Below, piece after piece: positions 25,492 to 33,719 of a stretch of DNA of 40,372 nucleotides. The position numbers were made by a program, and so were the translations under genes. Origin of the DNA: Microbacterium sp. GTDB taxonomy: Bacteria; Actinomycetota; Actinomycetes; Actinomycetales; Microbacteriaceae. The stretch is from positions 1 through 40,372 of the forward strand of contig JAGIAK010000013.1 of the NCBI GenBank assembly GCA_017744855.1, written 5' to 3'. Below the pieces are notes generated by a model. The model saw only the letters and a list, made by a program, of their open reading frames with translations. It was not told where the DNA came from and ran no database searches. The stretch's first letter is position 1. Each line of letters opens with the position of its first letter.

Positions 25492-26320
25492 TGCGGGCGA
25501 TCTCCTTGCGCAGCTCGGCGGTGATCTCCGTGGCGAGGGCGGCGACCTCGGGAGACTCGATGCGGCGGCCGTGCGTGCGTGCGACCCGCCACTCGCCGGC
25601 GATCCGGCCGGGGCGACTGGAGAGCAGCACCACGCGCTGACCCAGCCGGGCTGCCTCGCGCACGTTGTGGGTGACGAACACGATCGTGCGACCGGTCGCC
25701 CGCCACACGCGCTCGAGCTCCTCGTGCAGCAGGTCGCGCGTGATCGCGTCGAGTGCGGCGAAAGGCTCGTCCATCAGCAGCACGGCGCGGTCCTGGGCGA
25801 GGGCGCGGGCCAGTGCCACGCGCTGGCGCATGCCACCCGACAGCTCGTGCGGACGCTTGTCGGCCGCGTCGGCGAGGTTCACGGTGGCGAGCAGGCGCAG
25901 CGCCTCCTCGCGGCGCTCGCCGCGGGGGACGCCGCGCAGCCGCAGCGCGAGCTCGACGTTGCGGCGGGCCGTGAGCCACGGCATCAGCGCCGACTCCTGG
26001 AACATCACCGCCGCTCCGCCGTCGGGGGTGTCGATCGCCCCGCTCGTCACGGGTTCGAGACCGGCGACGAGATTCAACAGCGTCGATTTGCCGCATCCCG
26101 ATGCGCCCAGCAGGCAGACGAACTCACCGGGGGCGATGTCGAGCGAGACGTCGTCGAGCACGACGGGGCCGGCGCCGTAGCGCTTCGTGACGTGGCGCAG
26201 CCGCACCGCGGGGTCGACGGCCGGCGCCGGAGCGGCCAGCGGCGTGACGCCGTCGAAGCTCGGGGAGAGCCGCGCTGCCGAGGCCACGGCATCCGTCGTC
26301 GTCCCCGCGGTGGCGGCCAT
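25481..26320 (-). CDS. ABC transporter ATPase, sulfonate/taurine type
   Basis: 279 residues. Walker A GASGCGKST (72-80), Q-loop Gln108 (MFQESALMPW), signature LSGGM (160-164), Walker B LLMDEPFAALD (181-191) and H-loop THNVREA. These match SsuB/TauB. The ATG at 26320 shares one base with the stop of the binding protein gene. An Ala-rich extension of about 38 residues precedes the domain. Confidence 0.9.
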   Translation of the reverse strand: MAATAGTTTDAVASAARLSPSFDGVTPLAAPAPAVDPAVRLRHVTKRYGAGPVVLDDVSLDIAPGEFVCLLGASGCGKSTLLNLVAGLEPVTSGAIDTPDGGAAVMFQESALMPWLTARRNVELALRLRGVPRGERREEALRLLATVNLADAADKRPHELSGGMRQRVALARALAQDRAVLLMDEPFAALDAITRDLLHEELERVWRATGRTIVFVTHNVREAARLGQRVVLLSSRPGRIAGEWRVARTHGRRIESPEVAALATEITAELRKEIARNAS

Positions 26321-27393
26321 CAGTCCTCCCCGAGCCCCGCGGCCGAGACGGCGGGCTGGCCGTCCTTCTTCAGCAGGGCGTTGAGTGCGCGCTGGTCGAA
26401 GAGGCCGTCGATCGAGCCCTTCTTCTGCGTGCCGGCGGCCAGGCCGTTCTCGACCAGGGTCTGGAAGGTCTCGGCGTGCGGATCGACGGTGAACGTGACG
26501 TTCTGCAGCGCGCGGGCGAGCACCTCGTCGGACAGCTTCTTGCCCGTGGCCTTCTCCAGCGCGTCGTTGATGACCGCCGGTGCCTGGTCGGCGTGCTCGT
26601 CGAGCCACGTCACCGCGGCGATGTGCCCCTGCAGCAGCTCGTCGACGACCTTCGGGTGCTCCTTCGCGAAGTCCTTGCGCACCAGCAGCACGGTGGTGGG
26701 GAAGTTCCCGTCCGGCCACAGATCGGCCTCGTTCACGAGCACGTGCGCTCCGGCCTCCACGACCAGGCGCGACACCCACGGCTCTGGGAGCCACGCGCCG
26801 TCGACCTGGCCGTCCTGGAAGAGCGTCAGGGTCTGCGCGTTCTCGGTCGGCGTGATCGTCACGTCGCCGCCGCCGGAGGTCGACGTCTTCAGGCCCTCGT
26901 CGGCGAGCCAGCTGCGCAGGGCCACGTCCTGCGTGTTGCCGAGCTGCGGGGTGGCGATGTTCTTGCCCTTGAGGTCGTCTGAGGTCTTGATGGAGTCGTT
27001 CACGACGAGCGCCGCTCCGCCCGAGGTGGCGCCGGCGATGATGTTCGCCGACTCTCCTCCCGACTGGATGAAGGTGTTGATCGCGGGGTTCGGGCCGATG
27101 TAGGTCGCGTCGATCGCTCCGGCCGACAGCGCTTCGATCGCGGCGGGGCCGGCGTTGAACACCTCGGTCTTCAGGTCGACGTCGCCGAGCGCGTCCTGGA
27201 ACAGCCCCTCGGAGAGGCCGACCAGGGCGGGCGCGTGCGTGACGTTGGCGAAGTAGCCGAGGCGCACCTCGGCGAGGTCGTCCTTCGGGGCGTCGGATCC
27301 GGACGGCGCGGCGGATGCCGAGGCGCAGCCGGCGAGCATCATGGCGACGAGTCCAAGGGCGGTGAGTGCGGTGGTCCTGCGGGTGATCTTCAC
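26320..27393 (-). CDS. ABC substrate-binding lipoprotein, sulfonate type
   Basis: 357 residues. Lipobox MLAGC (Cys23), then an SsuA/TauA-like periplasmic-binding fold: VRLGYFANVTHAPALVGLSEGLF and the region EALSAGAIDATYIGPNPAINTF. It would deliver an organosulfur compound or similar anion to the permease. Exact ligand cannot be read. GTG start at 27393 with GAGGAGG upstream. It lies 36 bp after cysN, linking organic and inorganic sulfur supply in one transcript. Confidence 0.88.
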   Translation of the reverse strand: MKITRRTTALTALGLVAMMLAGCASASAAPSGSDAPKDDLAEVRLGYFANVTHAPALVGLSEGLFQDALGDVDLKTEVFNAGPAAIEALSAGAIDATYIGPNPAINTFIQSGGESANIIAGATSGGAALVVNDSIKTSDDLKGKNIATPQLGNTQDVALRSWLADEGLKTSTSGGGDVTITPTENAQTLTLFQDGQVDGAWLPEPWVSRLVVEAGAHVLVNEADLWPDGNFPTTVLLVRKDFAKEHPKVVDELLQGHIAAVTWLDEHADQAPAVINDALEKATGKKLSDEVLARALQNVTFTVDPHAETFQTLVENGLAAGTQKKGSIDGLFDQRALNALLKKDGQPAVSAAGLGED

Positions 27394-27429
27394 GGTTTCG
27401 CCTCCTCAGCGAGTGGTGGGTGATGCGGT

Positions 27430-28926
27430 TCAGTCGACGACGGTCGCGGCGGCCAGCGTCGCGCCGTCTGCGGGGTGGATGAGCACGAGCGAGCCGCCGT
27501 CGCGGCTGACCGCGTAGGGCTCGAGAGGCAGCGGCGCGGCGAAGCGCAGGCGTACCCGGCCGATCTCGTTGACCGCGAGGGCGTCGGCGGGGTGGTGGCC
27601 GAGCGTCTCCAGGTCGCGGCGGTCGACGATCTCGGCGACCAGAGCCTGCACCGTGGCCGTGCCGTGCTTCACGAGCACGCGCGCGCCGGGAGCGGTCGGC
27701 CGCGCATCGAGCTGGAAGAGCTCGACCACGGCCTCCGTGCGACCGGCGGGAACGGTGCCGGATGCCGCGATCACCGCGCCGCGTGCGGCGTCGATCTCGT
27801 CGGCGAGGGTGAGTGTCACCGACTGCGGGGCGGCGGCGGCATCGGTCTCCGACCCGGCGACGTGGATGCCGGTCACCGTCGTCCTGTGGCCGCCGGGGAA
27901 CACGTCGACGGCGTCACCGACGTGCACGACGCCGGCCGCGATGCGCCCTGCGAACCCGCGGAAGTCGCGGAAGCGCTCGGGGTCGGCGACGTCGGGGGAG
28001 AGCCCGCCCTGCGGTCGGAGCACCAGCTGCACCGGGAGCCGGAGGGCGGATGCCGTCTCCGCGGCCTCGACGGTGGTCGGCAGCGTCTCGAGCAGGTCGA
28101 TCAAGGTCGGACCCTCGTACCACGGGGTGCGGTCGGAGCGGTCGACGATGTTGTCGCCCTCCAGCGCGGACACCGGCAGCACGTGCACCCCGTGCAGCCC
28201 GAGCTGCTCGGCGACGCGCGCCGCCTCCAGCTCGATCCCGACGAAGACGTTCTCGTCGAAGTCCACGAGATCGATCTTGTTCACGGCGACGATCACGTGC
28301 GCGACCCGCAGCAGCGACCCGACGGCGAGGTGGCGGCGGGTCTGCTCGACGATGCCCTTACGCGCGTCGACCAGCACGATCACGGCATCTGCCGTGGCGG
28401 ATCCGGTGACCATGTTGCGCGTGTACTGCACGTGGCCGGGGCAGTCGGCGAGGATGAAGCTGCGCCGATCGGTCGCGAAGTAGCGGTAGGCGACGTCGAT
28501 CGTGATGCCCTGCTCGCGCTCGGCGCGCAGGCCGTCGGTGAGCAGCGCGAAGTCGAACTCTCCGTGGGCGAAGCCGCGCTGACGGCTGGTGGCCGCGACC
28601 TGCTCCAACTGGTCGGCGAGGATCGCCTTCGCGTCGTGCAGCAGCCGCCCGACGAGGGTCGACTTGCCGTCGTCCACCGACCCGGCGGTGGCGAACCGGA
28701 ACAGCGTGGTCTCGGTGCGTTTCGTCTCGGTCGTTGAGCGAGCGAAGCGAGTCGAAACGTCCGTGTGTGTCGCGGCTTCGGTCGTTGAGCGAGCGGAGCG
28801 AGTCGAAACGTCCGTGTCGGGGTCGGTGCGTTTCGTCTCGGTCGCTGCGCTCCCTCGCTCAACGACCGGGGTGGCGTCGGTCGAAACGCTGTCGGCCACC
28901 GGGGTGGAGGGAGTCGGTTCGGTCAT
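27430..28926 (-). CDS. cysN: Sulfate adenylyltransferase subunit 1 (GTPase) with repeat-derived N-terminus
   Basis: 498 residues. G1 GSVDDGKS (about 82-89), G3 DCPGH, G4 NKID and G5 SAL are present, followed by beta-barrel domains. CysN powers sulfate activation to APS by GTP hydrolysis with CysD. The first about 72 residues are not part of the fold and contain VSTRSARSTT and VSTRFARSTT, translations of a REP-like DNA repeat (28729-28867). The ATG at 28926 shares one base with the cysD stop. No APS-kinase domain is fused at the C-terminus. Confidence 0.92.
   Translation of the reverse strand: MTEPTPSTPVADSVSTDATPVVERGSAATETKRTDPDTDVSTRSARSTTEAATHTDVSTRFARSTTETKRTETTLFRFATAGSVDDGKSTLVGRLLHDAKAILADQLEQVAATSRQRGFAHGEFDFALLTDGLRAEREQGITIDVAYRYFATDRRSFILADCPGHVQYTRNMVTGSATADAVIVLVDARKGIVEQTRRHLAVGSLLRVAHVIVAVNKIDLVDFDENVFVGIELEAARVAEQLGLHGVHVLPVSALEGDNIVDRSDRTPWYEGPTLIDLLETLPTTVEAAETASALRLPVQLVLRPQGGLSPDVADPERFRDFRGFAGRIAAGVVHVGDAVDVFPGGHRTTVTGIHVAGSETDAAAAPQSVTLTLADEIDAARGAVIAASGTVPAGRTEAVVELFQLDARPTAPGARVLVKHGTATVQALVAEIVDRRDLETLGHHPADALAVNEIGRVRLRFAAPLPLEPYAVSRDGGSLVLIHPADGATLAAATVVD
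28729..28867. repeat. REP-like repeat cluster inside cysN
   Basis: Two plus-oriented units (28729-28759 and 28780-28810) of the form GGTCGTTGAGCGAGCG-N-AGCGAGTCGAAACG and one inverted unit (28829-28867); a partial inverted unit is at 28715-28729. All lie within the first 72 codons of cysN and keep the reading frame. The same element occurs in cysD and before hspR. Confidence 0.88.
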
Positions 28927-30098
28927 CAGAAGTACCCGTCCTTCTTGCGGTCCTCCATGGCGGCCTCGCTGATCCGGTCGTCGGCGCGCGTGGCGCCGCG
29001 CTCGGTGAGGGTGGAACGGCGCACCTCGTCGGCGACGGACGCCGTGTCGACGGCATCCGACTCCACCGCCCCCGTGCAGCTCATGTCGCCCACCGTGCGG
29101 TACCGCACCGTGCGGCGCACGACGTCCTCGCCGGTGCGCGGCTGCGAGAACTCGCCGACCGCCCACCACATGCCGTCGCGGCGGAACACGTTGCGTTCGT
29201 GCGCGTAGTACAGCGGAGGCAGGGCGATGCGCTCGCGCTCGATGTAGTTCCAGATGTCGCCCTCGGTCCAGTTCGAGATCGGGAACGCGCGCACGTGCTG
29301 ACCGGGGAGGTGGCGGCCGTTGTACAGGCTCCACAGCTCGGGGCGCTGGTTGCGCGGATCCCACTGGCCGAACTCGTCGCGCAACGAGAGGATGCGCTCC
29401 TTGGCGCGGGCCTTGTCCTCGTCGCGGCGCGCGCCGCCGAACACGGCGTCGTGCCGACCGGCGGCGATCGCGTCGAGCAGCGGCTGCGTCTGCAGCGGGT
29501 TGCGGGTGCCGTCCGGACGCTCGACGAGCCGACCGTCGTCGATGTAGTCCTGCACCCGGGCGACGTGGAGGTCGATGCCGAGCCTGGCGACGGTCTCGTC
29601 GCGGAAGCGGATGACCTCGGGGAAGTTGTGCCCGGTGTCGACGTGCAGCACCGGGAACGGCACCCGGCCGGGGGCGAAGGCCTTCGCGGCGAGATGCAGC
29701 ACCACGACGGAGTCCTTGCCGCCGGAGAACAGCAGCACCGGTCGCTCGAACTCGGCGACCACCTCACGGATGATGTGGATGCCCTCGGCCTCGAGCAGGT
29801 CGAGGGCGCTCAGGCCGGTTCCCCGCCCGGTCGTTGAGCGAGCGGAGCGAGTCGAAACGCCCGTCCCCGACGTGGATGCCGGGTGGGTGCGTTTCGTCTC
29901 GTCGCTGCGCTCCTCGCTCAACGACCGGGTGTCGTCGCTGCGCTCCTCGCTCAACGGCCGGGTCTCGCTGCGCTCCTCGCTCAACGGCCGGGTGGCGTCG
30001 CTGCGCTCCTCGCTCAACGGTCGGGTGTCGGTCGTTGAGCGAGCGGAGCGAGTCGAAACGCCCGTCTCCGACGCGGACCGGGTGGTATCCGTGCTCAT
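28926..30098 (-). CDS. cysD: Sulfate adenylyltransferase subunit 2 with repeat-derived N-terminus
   Basis: 390 residues against about 300 for usual CysD. The PP-loop SGGKDS (about residue 120-125) and FGGARRDEDKARAKERI, VRAFPISNWTEGDIW are typical. CysD makes APS from ATP and sulfate. Residues 1-95 are extra: VSTRSARSTT at 14-23 and 81-90, and four PLSEERS/SLSEERS units between them, all coded by copies of the REP-like element at 29829-30060. No start codon lies between the extension and the domain, so the extension should be translated. ATG 30098 overlaps the cysH stop (ATGA). Confidence 0.92.
   Translation of the reverse strand: MSTDTTRSASETGVSTRSARSTTDTRPLSEERSDATRPLSEERSETRPLSEERSDDTRSLSEERSDETKRTHPASTSGTGVSTRSARSTTGRGTGLSALDLLEAEGIHIIREVVAEFERPVLLFSGGKDSVVVLHLAAKAFAPGRVPFPVLHVDTGHNFPEVIRFRDETVARLGIDLHVARVQDYIDDGRLVERPDGTRNPLQTQPLLDAIAAGRHDAVFGGARRDEDKARAKERILSLRDEFGQWDPRNQRPELWSLYNGRHLPGQHVRAFPISNWTEGDIWNYIERERIALPPLYYAHERNVFRRDGMWWAVGEFSQPRTGEDVVRRTVRYRTVGDMSCTGAVESDAVDTASVADEVRRSTLTERGATRADDRISEAAMEDRKKDGYF
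29829..30060. repeat. REP-like repeat cluster inside cysD
   Basis: Two plus-oriented units at the edges (29829-29859 and 30030-30060) enclose four inverted units (29890-29926, 29932-29959, 29963-29989 and about 29997-30022) spaced 31-42 bp apart. The inverted units share CGCTGCGCTCCTCGCTCAAC. All indels between units keep the cysD frame. Confidence 0.9.
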
Positions 30099-30838
30099 AG
30101 GTGCAGCCCGCATTCCGTCTTCGAGGTCCCGGCCCAGCGGCCGGAACGAGGATCCTCGCCGGGGGCGACCGGCTTCGTGCACGGTTCGCATCCGATGGAG
30201 GGGTAGCCGAAGTCCACGAGCAGGTTCACCGGAGCCCTGTGTGCGGCGGCGTAGGCGAGCACGTCGTCGAAGCTCCAGGCCGCGACCGGGTTCACCTTCA
30301 CGAGACCGTTGCGCTCGTCGAACGTGACCAGCGGGGTGTCCGTGCGGGTGGGTGACTCGTCGCGGCGGACGCCGGTGAACCACACCTCATAGCCGCCGAG
30401 CGCCTCCTGCAGCGGGGCGACCTTGCGGCGGGCGCAGCACAGGGCCGCGTCGCGCTCGAACAGCCGCACGCCGAACTCGGCATCCTGCTCGGCGACCGTC
30501 TGCTCCGGCGTGACGTCGACGATCCGCACGTCGAGCGCGCGGGCGACCTCGTCGCGCGTGGCGTAGGTCTCGGTGAAGTGGTAGCCGGTGTCGAGGAAGA
30601 GCACGTCGACGCCTGGCAGCTGCTCAGCCACGAGGTGGGGCAACGCGGCATCCGCCATCGAGCACGCGACGGCCGCAGCATCCGCACCGAAGTGTCGCGC
30701 GACCCAGCCGACGACCTCTGAGGCGGTGGCTTCGTGGTCGGTGAGGCTGCCCAGCTCGGCGTTTCCTTCTGCGGCGAGGGCGGCGAGCTCGTCGTGCGAG
30801 CGCTTGGCGGCGAGGCGCGGGGCGAGGCTGACGCTCAT
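30095..30838 (-). CDS. cysH: Adenylyl-sulfate (APS) reductase, Fe-S type
   Basis: 247 residues. CC at 134-135 (ALCCARRK) and GCEPC at 216-220 form the CC-CxxC ligand set of a [4Fe-4S] cluster, found in reductases that use APS rather than PAPS. The redox Cys is in ECGLH (243). This fits the absence of an APS kinase (cysC) in the cluster. The enzyme makes sulfite with thioredoxin as donor. ATG 30838 has AGGAGG upstream and overlaps the sulfite reductase stop (ATGA). Confidence 0.92.
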   Translation of the reverse strand: MSVSLAPRLAAKRSHDELAALAAEGNAELGSLTDHEATASEVVGWVARHFGADAAAVACSMADAALPHLVAEQLPGVDVLFLDTGYHFTETYATRDEVARALDVRIVDVTPEQTVAEQDAEFGVRLFERDAALCCARRKVAPLQEALGGYEVWFTGVRRDESPTRTDTPLVTFDERNGLVKVNPVAAWSFDDVLAYAAAHRAPVNLLVDFGYPSIGCEPCTKPVAPGEDPRSGRWAGTSKTECGLHL

Positions 30839-32556
30839 TGCAGAGCCTCCTCGTCTGCGCGGTGCGCCCACGTCGCGAAGGTCTCGTCAGCACCGTCGCG
30901 GTCGGCGAGGTAGCGACGGATCACGCGCTCGGCGTAGTCGGCGATGCCGTCGGCCGGCACCTTGAGCCCGCGCACGGTGCGGCCGAGTCCGGCCTCCTCA
31001 CGGTCGACGTTCGCCAGACCGCCGCCGAGATGCACCTGGTACCCCGGCACCTGCTCGCCGTCGATGAGCACCAGCTGGCCCTTGAGGCCGATGTCGGCGG
31101 TCTGGATGCGGGCGCAGGAGTTCGGGCATCCGTTCACGTGCAGCGTGATGGGTCGGCCGATCTCTGGTTCGAGCGCGCCGAGGCGCTCCTCGAGCCGATG
31201 GATGGCCTGCGCCGCATTCGCCTTGGTCTCCACGATCGCGAGCTTGCAGAACTCGATACCGGTGCAGGCGATGGTGCCGCGGCGGAAGAGACTCGGGCGG
31301 GCGGACAGCCCGAGGGCGTCGAGGCCGACGACGAGCGACTCGACCTCCTCCTCCGGCACATCGAGCACGAGCAGCTTCTGGTGCGGCGTCGTGCGGATGC
31401 GGTGCGAGCCGTGCACCTCGGCGAGGTCGGCGAGCGCGGTGAGGGTGCTGCCGGAGACGCGGCCGACGAGCGGAGCGGCTCCCACGTAGAAGCGCCCGTC
31501 TTTCTGGCGGTGGATGCCGACGTGGTCGCCGAGCGTGGTGGGCTTCGGCGCTGCGGGGCCGTCGGGCAGCGGGGCGCTCAGGTACTCGGTCTCGAGCACC
31601 TCGCGGAAGCGTTCGACGCCCCAGTCGGCGAGCAGGAACTTGAGCCGGGCCTTGTTGCGCAGCCGGCGGTAGCCGTAGTCGCGGAAGATCTGCGTGACCC
31701 CGTGCCAGACCTCCGCCACGCGCTCGGGAGCCACGAATGCGCCGAGGCGCTCGCCCAGCCGGGGGACGACCGACAGTGCACCGCCGACCCAGATGTCGTA
31801 GCCGATGCCGAGTTCGGGGTGCTCGACCGCGACGAAGGCGCAGTCGTTGATTTCGTGCACCACGTCCTGGCTGGGGTGGCCGGTGATCGCGGTCTTGTAC
31901 TTGCGCGGGAGATTCGCGAGGGTCGGGTCTCCGATGAACCGCTCGGCGATCTGCTGGATCCGCGGGGTCGGATCGATGAGCTCGTCGGCGGCGATGCCCG
32001 CGACGGGCGAGCCGAGGATCACGCGCGGCACGTCGCCGCACGCCTCGGTGGTGCTGAGGTCGACCGCTTCGAGCCGGCGCCAGATCTCGGGCACGTCCTC
32101 CACGCGCACCCAGTGCAGCTGCACGTTCTGACGGTCGGTGAGGTCGGCGGTGTCGCGCGCGAACTCGGTGGAGATCTCGCCGATCACGCGCAACTGCGCG
32201 GTAGTGAGCTGGCCGCCGTCGATGCGCACCCGCAGCATGAAGAACTCGTCCTCCAGCTCGTGCGGCTCCAGCTGCGCCGTGCGTCCTCCGTCGATGCCGG
32301 GCTTGCGCTGCGTGTACAGACCCCACCAGCGGAAGCGGCCGTGCAGGTCGGTGGGGTCGATGCTGGCGAAGCCGCCGGCGGCGTAGACGTTCTCGATGCG
32401 GTCGCGCACGTTGAGCCCGTCGTCGGCGAGCTTGAACTCCTCGTTGGCGTTCAGCGGCTCGCGTCCGTCGACCGCCCACTGGCCGTGGGGCTTCGACGGC
32501 GCGCGCGTGGTACGCGTGCGGGCACCGCGGATCGGCGTCGTGGGCGGATTGGTCAT
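30835..32556 (-). CDS. sir: Ferredoxin-dependent sulfite reductase
   Basis: 573 residues of the siroheme nitrite/sulfite reductase family with two ferredoxin-like half domains. The cofactor Cys motifs CTGIEFCKLAI (about 429-439) and NGCPNSCAR (about 474-482) bind the [4Fe-4S]-siroheme pair. It reduces sulfite to sulfide. As the ferredoxin and its reductase are in the same operon, ferredoxin is the likely donor. ATG 32556 with GAGGAG is preferred; an in-frame ATG at 32610 would add 18 residues. It is the first gene of an operon of eleven genes. Confidence 0.92.
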   Translation of the reverse strand: MTNPPTTPIRGARTRTTRAPSKPHGQWAVDGREPLNANEEFKLADDGLNVRDRIENVYAAGGFASIDPTDLHGRFRWWGLYTQRKPGIDGGRTAQLEPHELEDEFFMLRVRIDGGQLTTAQLRVIGEISTEFARDTADLTDRQNVQLHWVRVEDVPEIWRRLEAVDLSTTEACGDVPRVILGSPVAGIAADELIDPTPRIQQIAERFIGDPTLANLPRKYKTAITGHPSQDVVHEINDCAFVAVEHPELGIGYDIWVGGALSVVPRLGERLGAFVAPERVAEVWHGVTQIFRDYGYRRLRNKARLKFLLADWGVERFREVLETEYLSAPLPDGPAAPKPTTLGDHVGIHRQKDGRFYVGAAPLVGRVSGSTLTALADLAEVHGSHRIRTTPHQKLLVLDVPEEEVESLVVGLDALGLSARPSLFRRGTIACTGIEFCKLAIVETKANAAQAIHRLEERLGALEPEIGRPITLHVNGCPNSCARIQTADIGLKGQLVLIDGEQVPGYQVHLGGGLANVDREEAGLGRTVRGLKVPADGIADYAERVIRRYLADRDGADETFATWAHRADEEALQ

Positions 32557-32837
32557 GGCGGACTCCTCGGACTGGCTCCGGAACAACGTAGGAGTTTGGA
32601 CTGCGTCCATAAATCGCCCCGACACGCGGCGTCAGCAGGCGTCACGCGGCGACATGTGCTTGCGTCGCCGGTCGAGGTGTGCGTCAGGCGCAGGTCTTTA
32701 TGTGTGTTGCGGTGCGCGCGGCGGGTGCTTGTGCAGGACGCGGCGGTTCGGTTGGCGCCTATGGTGCGGGATTCAGGGGTGCGAAGCCGCAGGAGGTGCC
32801 AAGTGGATGGTGCGGGAGCGGATGCCGCGGGAACCGG
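32557..32837. other. 281-bp gap between the chelatase and the sulfite reductase genes
   Basis: No gene is supported here. It holds the promoter zone of the sulfur operon at its left end. The rest is GC-rich without a clear hairpin or riboswitch core that I can recognise. Confidence 0.5.
32597..32609. promoter_or_regulatory. Palindrome at the start of the sulfur assimilation operon
   Basis: TGGAC-TGC-GTCCA, 5-bp perfect arms in an A/T-richer patch, 41-53 bp before the sulfite reductase ATG. It is the best operator candidate for a sulfur regulator. It does not match the McbR type (TAGAC-N6-GTCTA) because of its shorter spacer. Confidence 0.45.
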
Positions 32838-33524
32838 TCAGTGCGCGAGCCGGCCCTCGGCGTCGAGGTAGCGGGCGACGACGAGGTCGACGAGCGCCGG
32901 AGGCACGCTCTCGCCGTCCAGCAGAGGCGGGGTGATCGGCCGAGGGGCGGCGCGACGCAGCGCGAGGTCGAAGAAGTAGCCGCGCGCGAGGAGGAACGTC
33001 GAGACGACGGCATCAGGATGCTGCGCCAGCACGGTCGGCAGGCCGGGCTCGCGCGCGGCGAGGTAGGCGAGGTGCACCTTGCGATGCGTGCGCGTCGAGA
33101 GCAGCGCCGCCATGCCTTCTGCATCCGTCAGCGAGCGGGGGTCGCGTGATCCCGCGACCGCGAGGATCACCGGAACATCCGACGGGGCAGCCAGCTGCTC
33201 CAGATGCGCGGCGAGGGCGTCGGCGAGCCGCTCGTCGGGTCCGAGCGGGTCTGCCACCACGGTGTGCGGGCGCGCGGCGGCGATCCCGTGTAGGTCGTGG
33301 TGCACATGGAAGCCGCTCGACAGCAGCAGCGGCACGATCACCAACGGGCCCTCGATCAGCGGGGCGAGCTCGGCGGCATCCGGATGCTGCACGTCGACGA
33401 ACGCCTCGCGCACCTCGACGTCGGGCAGAGCCTCCCGTACCCGCGCGACGAGCTCGGCGATCGCGCGGGCGCCGTCGACATCCGCGGTCCCGTGCGACAC
33501 CGCGAGCAGCGTGGGGCGTGGCAT
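32838..33524 (-). CDS. Sirohydrochlorin chelatase (CbiX/SirB-like)
   Basis: 228 residues. LLAVSHGTADVDGARAI holds the catalytic His near residue 11, and SSGFHVHHDL near 90-99 holds further metal-handling His residues; two similar half domains follow one another. The family inserts Fe or Co in sirohydrochlorin. With the methyltransferase of the operon it would complete siroheme for sulfite reductase. ATG 33524 lacks a ribosome site; TAGAGT (minus strand of 33532-33537) ends seven bases upstream and suggests a leaderless mRNA. Confidence 0.85.
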   Translation of the reverse strand: MPRPTLLAVSHGTADVDGARAIAELVARVREALPDVEVREAFVDVQHPDAAELAPLIEGPLVIVPLLLSSGFHVHHDLHGIAAARPHTVVADPLGPDERLADALAAHLEQLAAPSDVPVILAVAGSRDPRSLTDAEGMAALLSTRTHRKVHLAYLAAREPGLPTVLAQHPDAVVSTFLLARGYFFDLALRRAAPRPITPPLLDGESVPPALVDLVVARYLDAEGRLAH

Positions 33525-33531
33525 GGCAGGG

Positions 33532-33537
33532 ACTCTA
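33532..33537 (-). promoter_or_regulatory. -10 box of the chelatase gene, leaderless transcript
   Basis: TAGAGT on the minus strand, seven bases before the ATG at 33524. The spacing leaves no room for a ribosome site. Confidence 0.45.
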
Positions 33538-33719
33538 GCCCGCGTCCTGGTGGCGGCGCCGCGGTGGGCGTCGCAATCCGACACGTGCGCGGTGTGTCGT
33601 GATGGCTGCGGGCCGGGCCGGGGAGGGCGCTCCTTGCATGCCGGAATGCTCGGTGAACACCGCGCTGATCTGGGGGTTTTCGGCCTGGCGATGTCGGTGG
33701 TCCCGGGTTGGATGGGGGT

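Noticed and set aside
28729..30060. Frameshifted or pseudogene status of cysD and cysN because of the repeats
   Set aside because: Both frames stay open through all repeat units and join intact catalytic domains, so the genes look functional.
32660..32837. Cobalamin or other riboswitch in the gap before the sulfur operon
   Set aside because: A few words look like the cobalamin core (GCGGGAACCGG), but they lie on the plus strand pointing away from the operon, and no B12 box or conserved junction is visible.
30835..33149. Long plus-strand frames across the sulfite reductase gene
   Set aside because: Antisense to a strongly conserved enzyme; composition is Arg/Ala/Val biased and without motifs.
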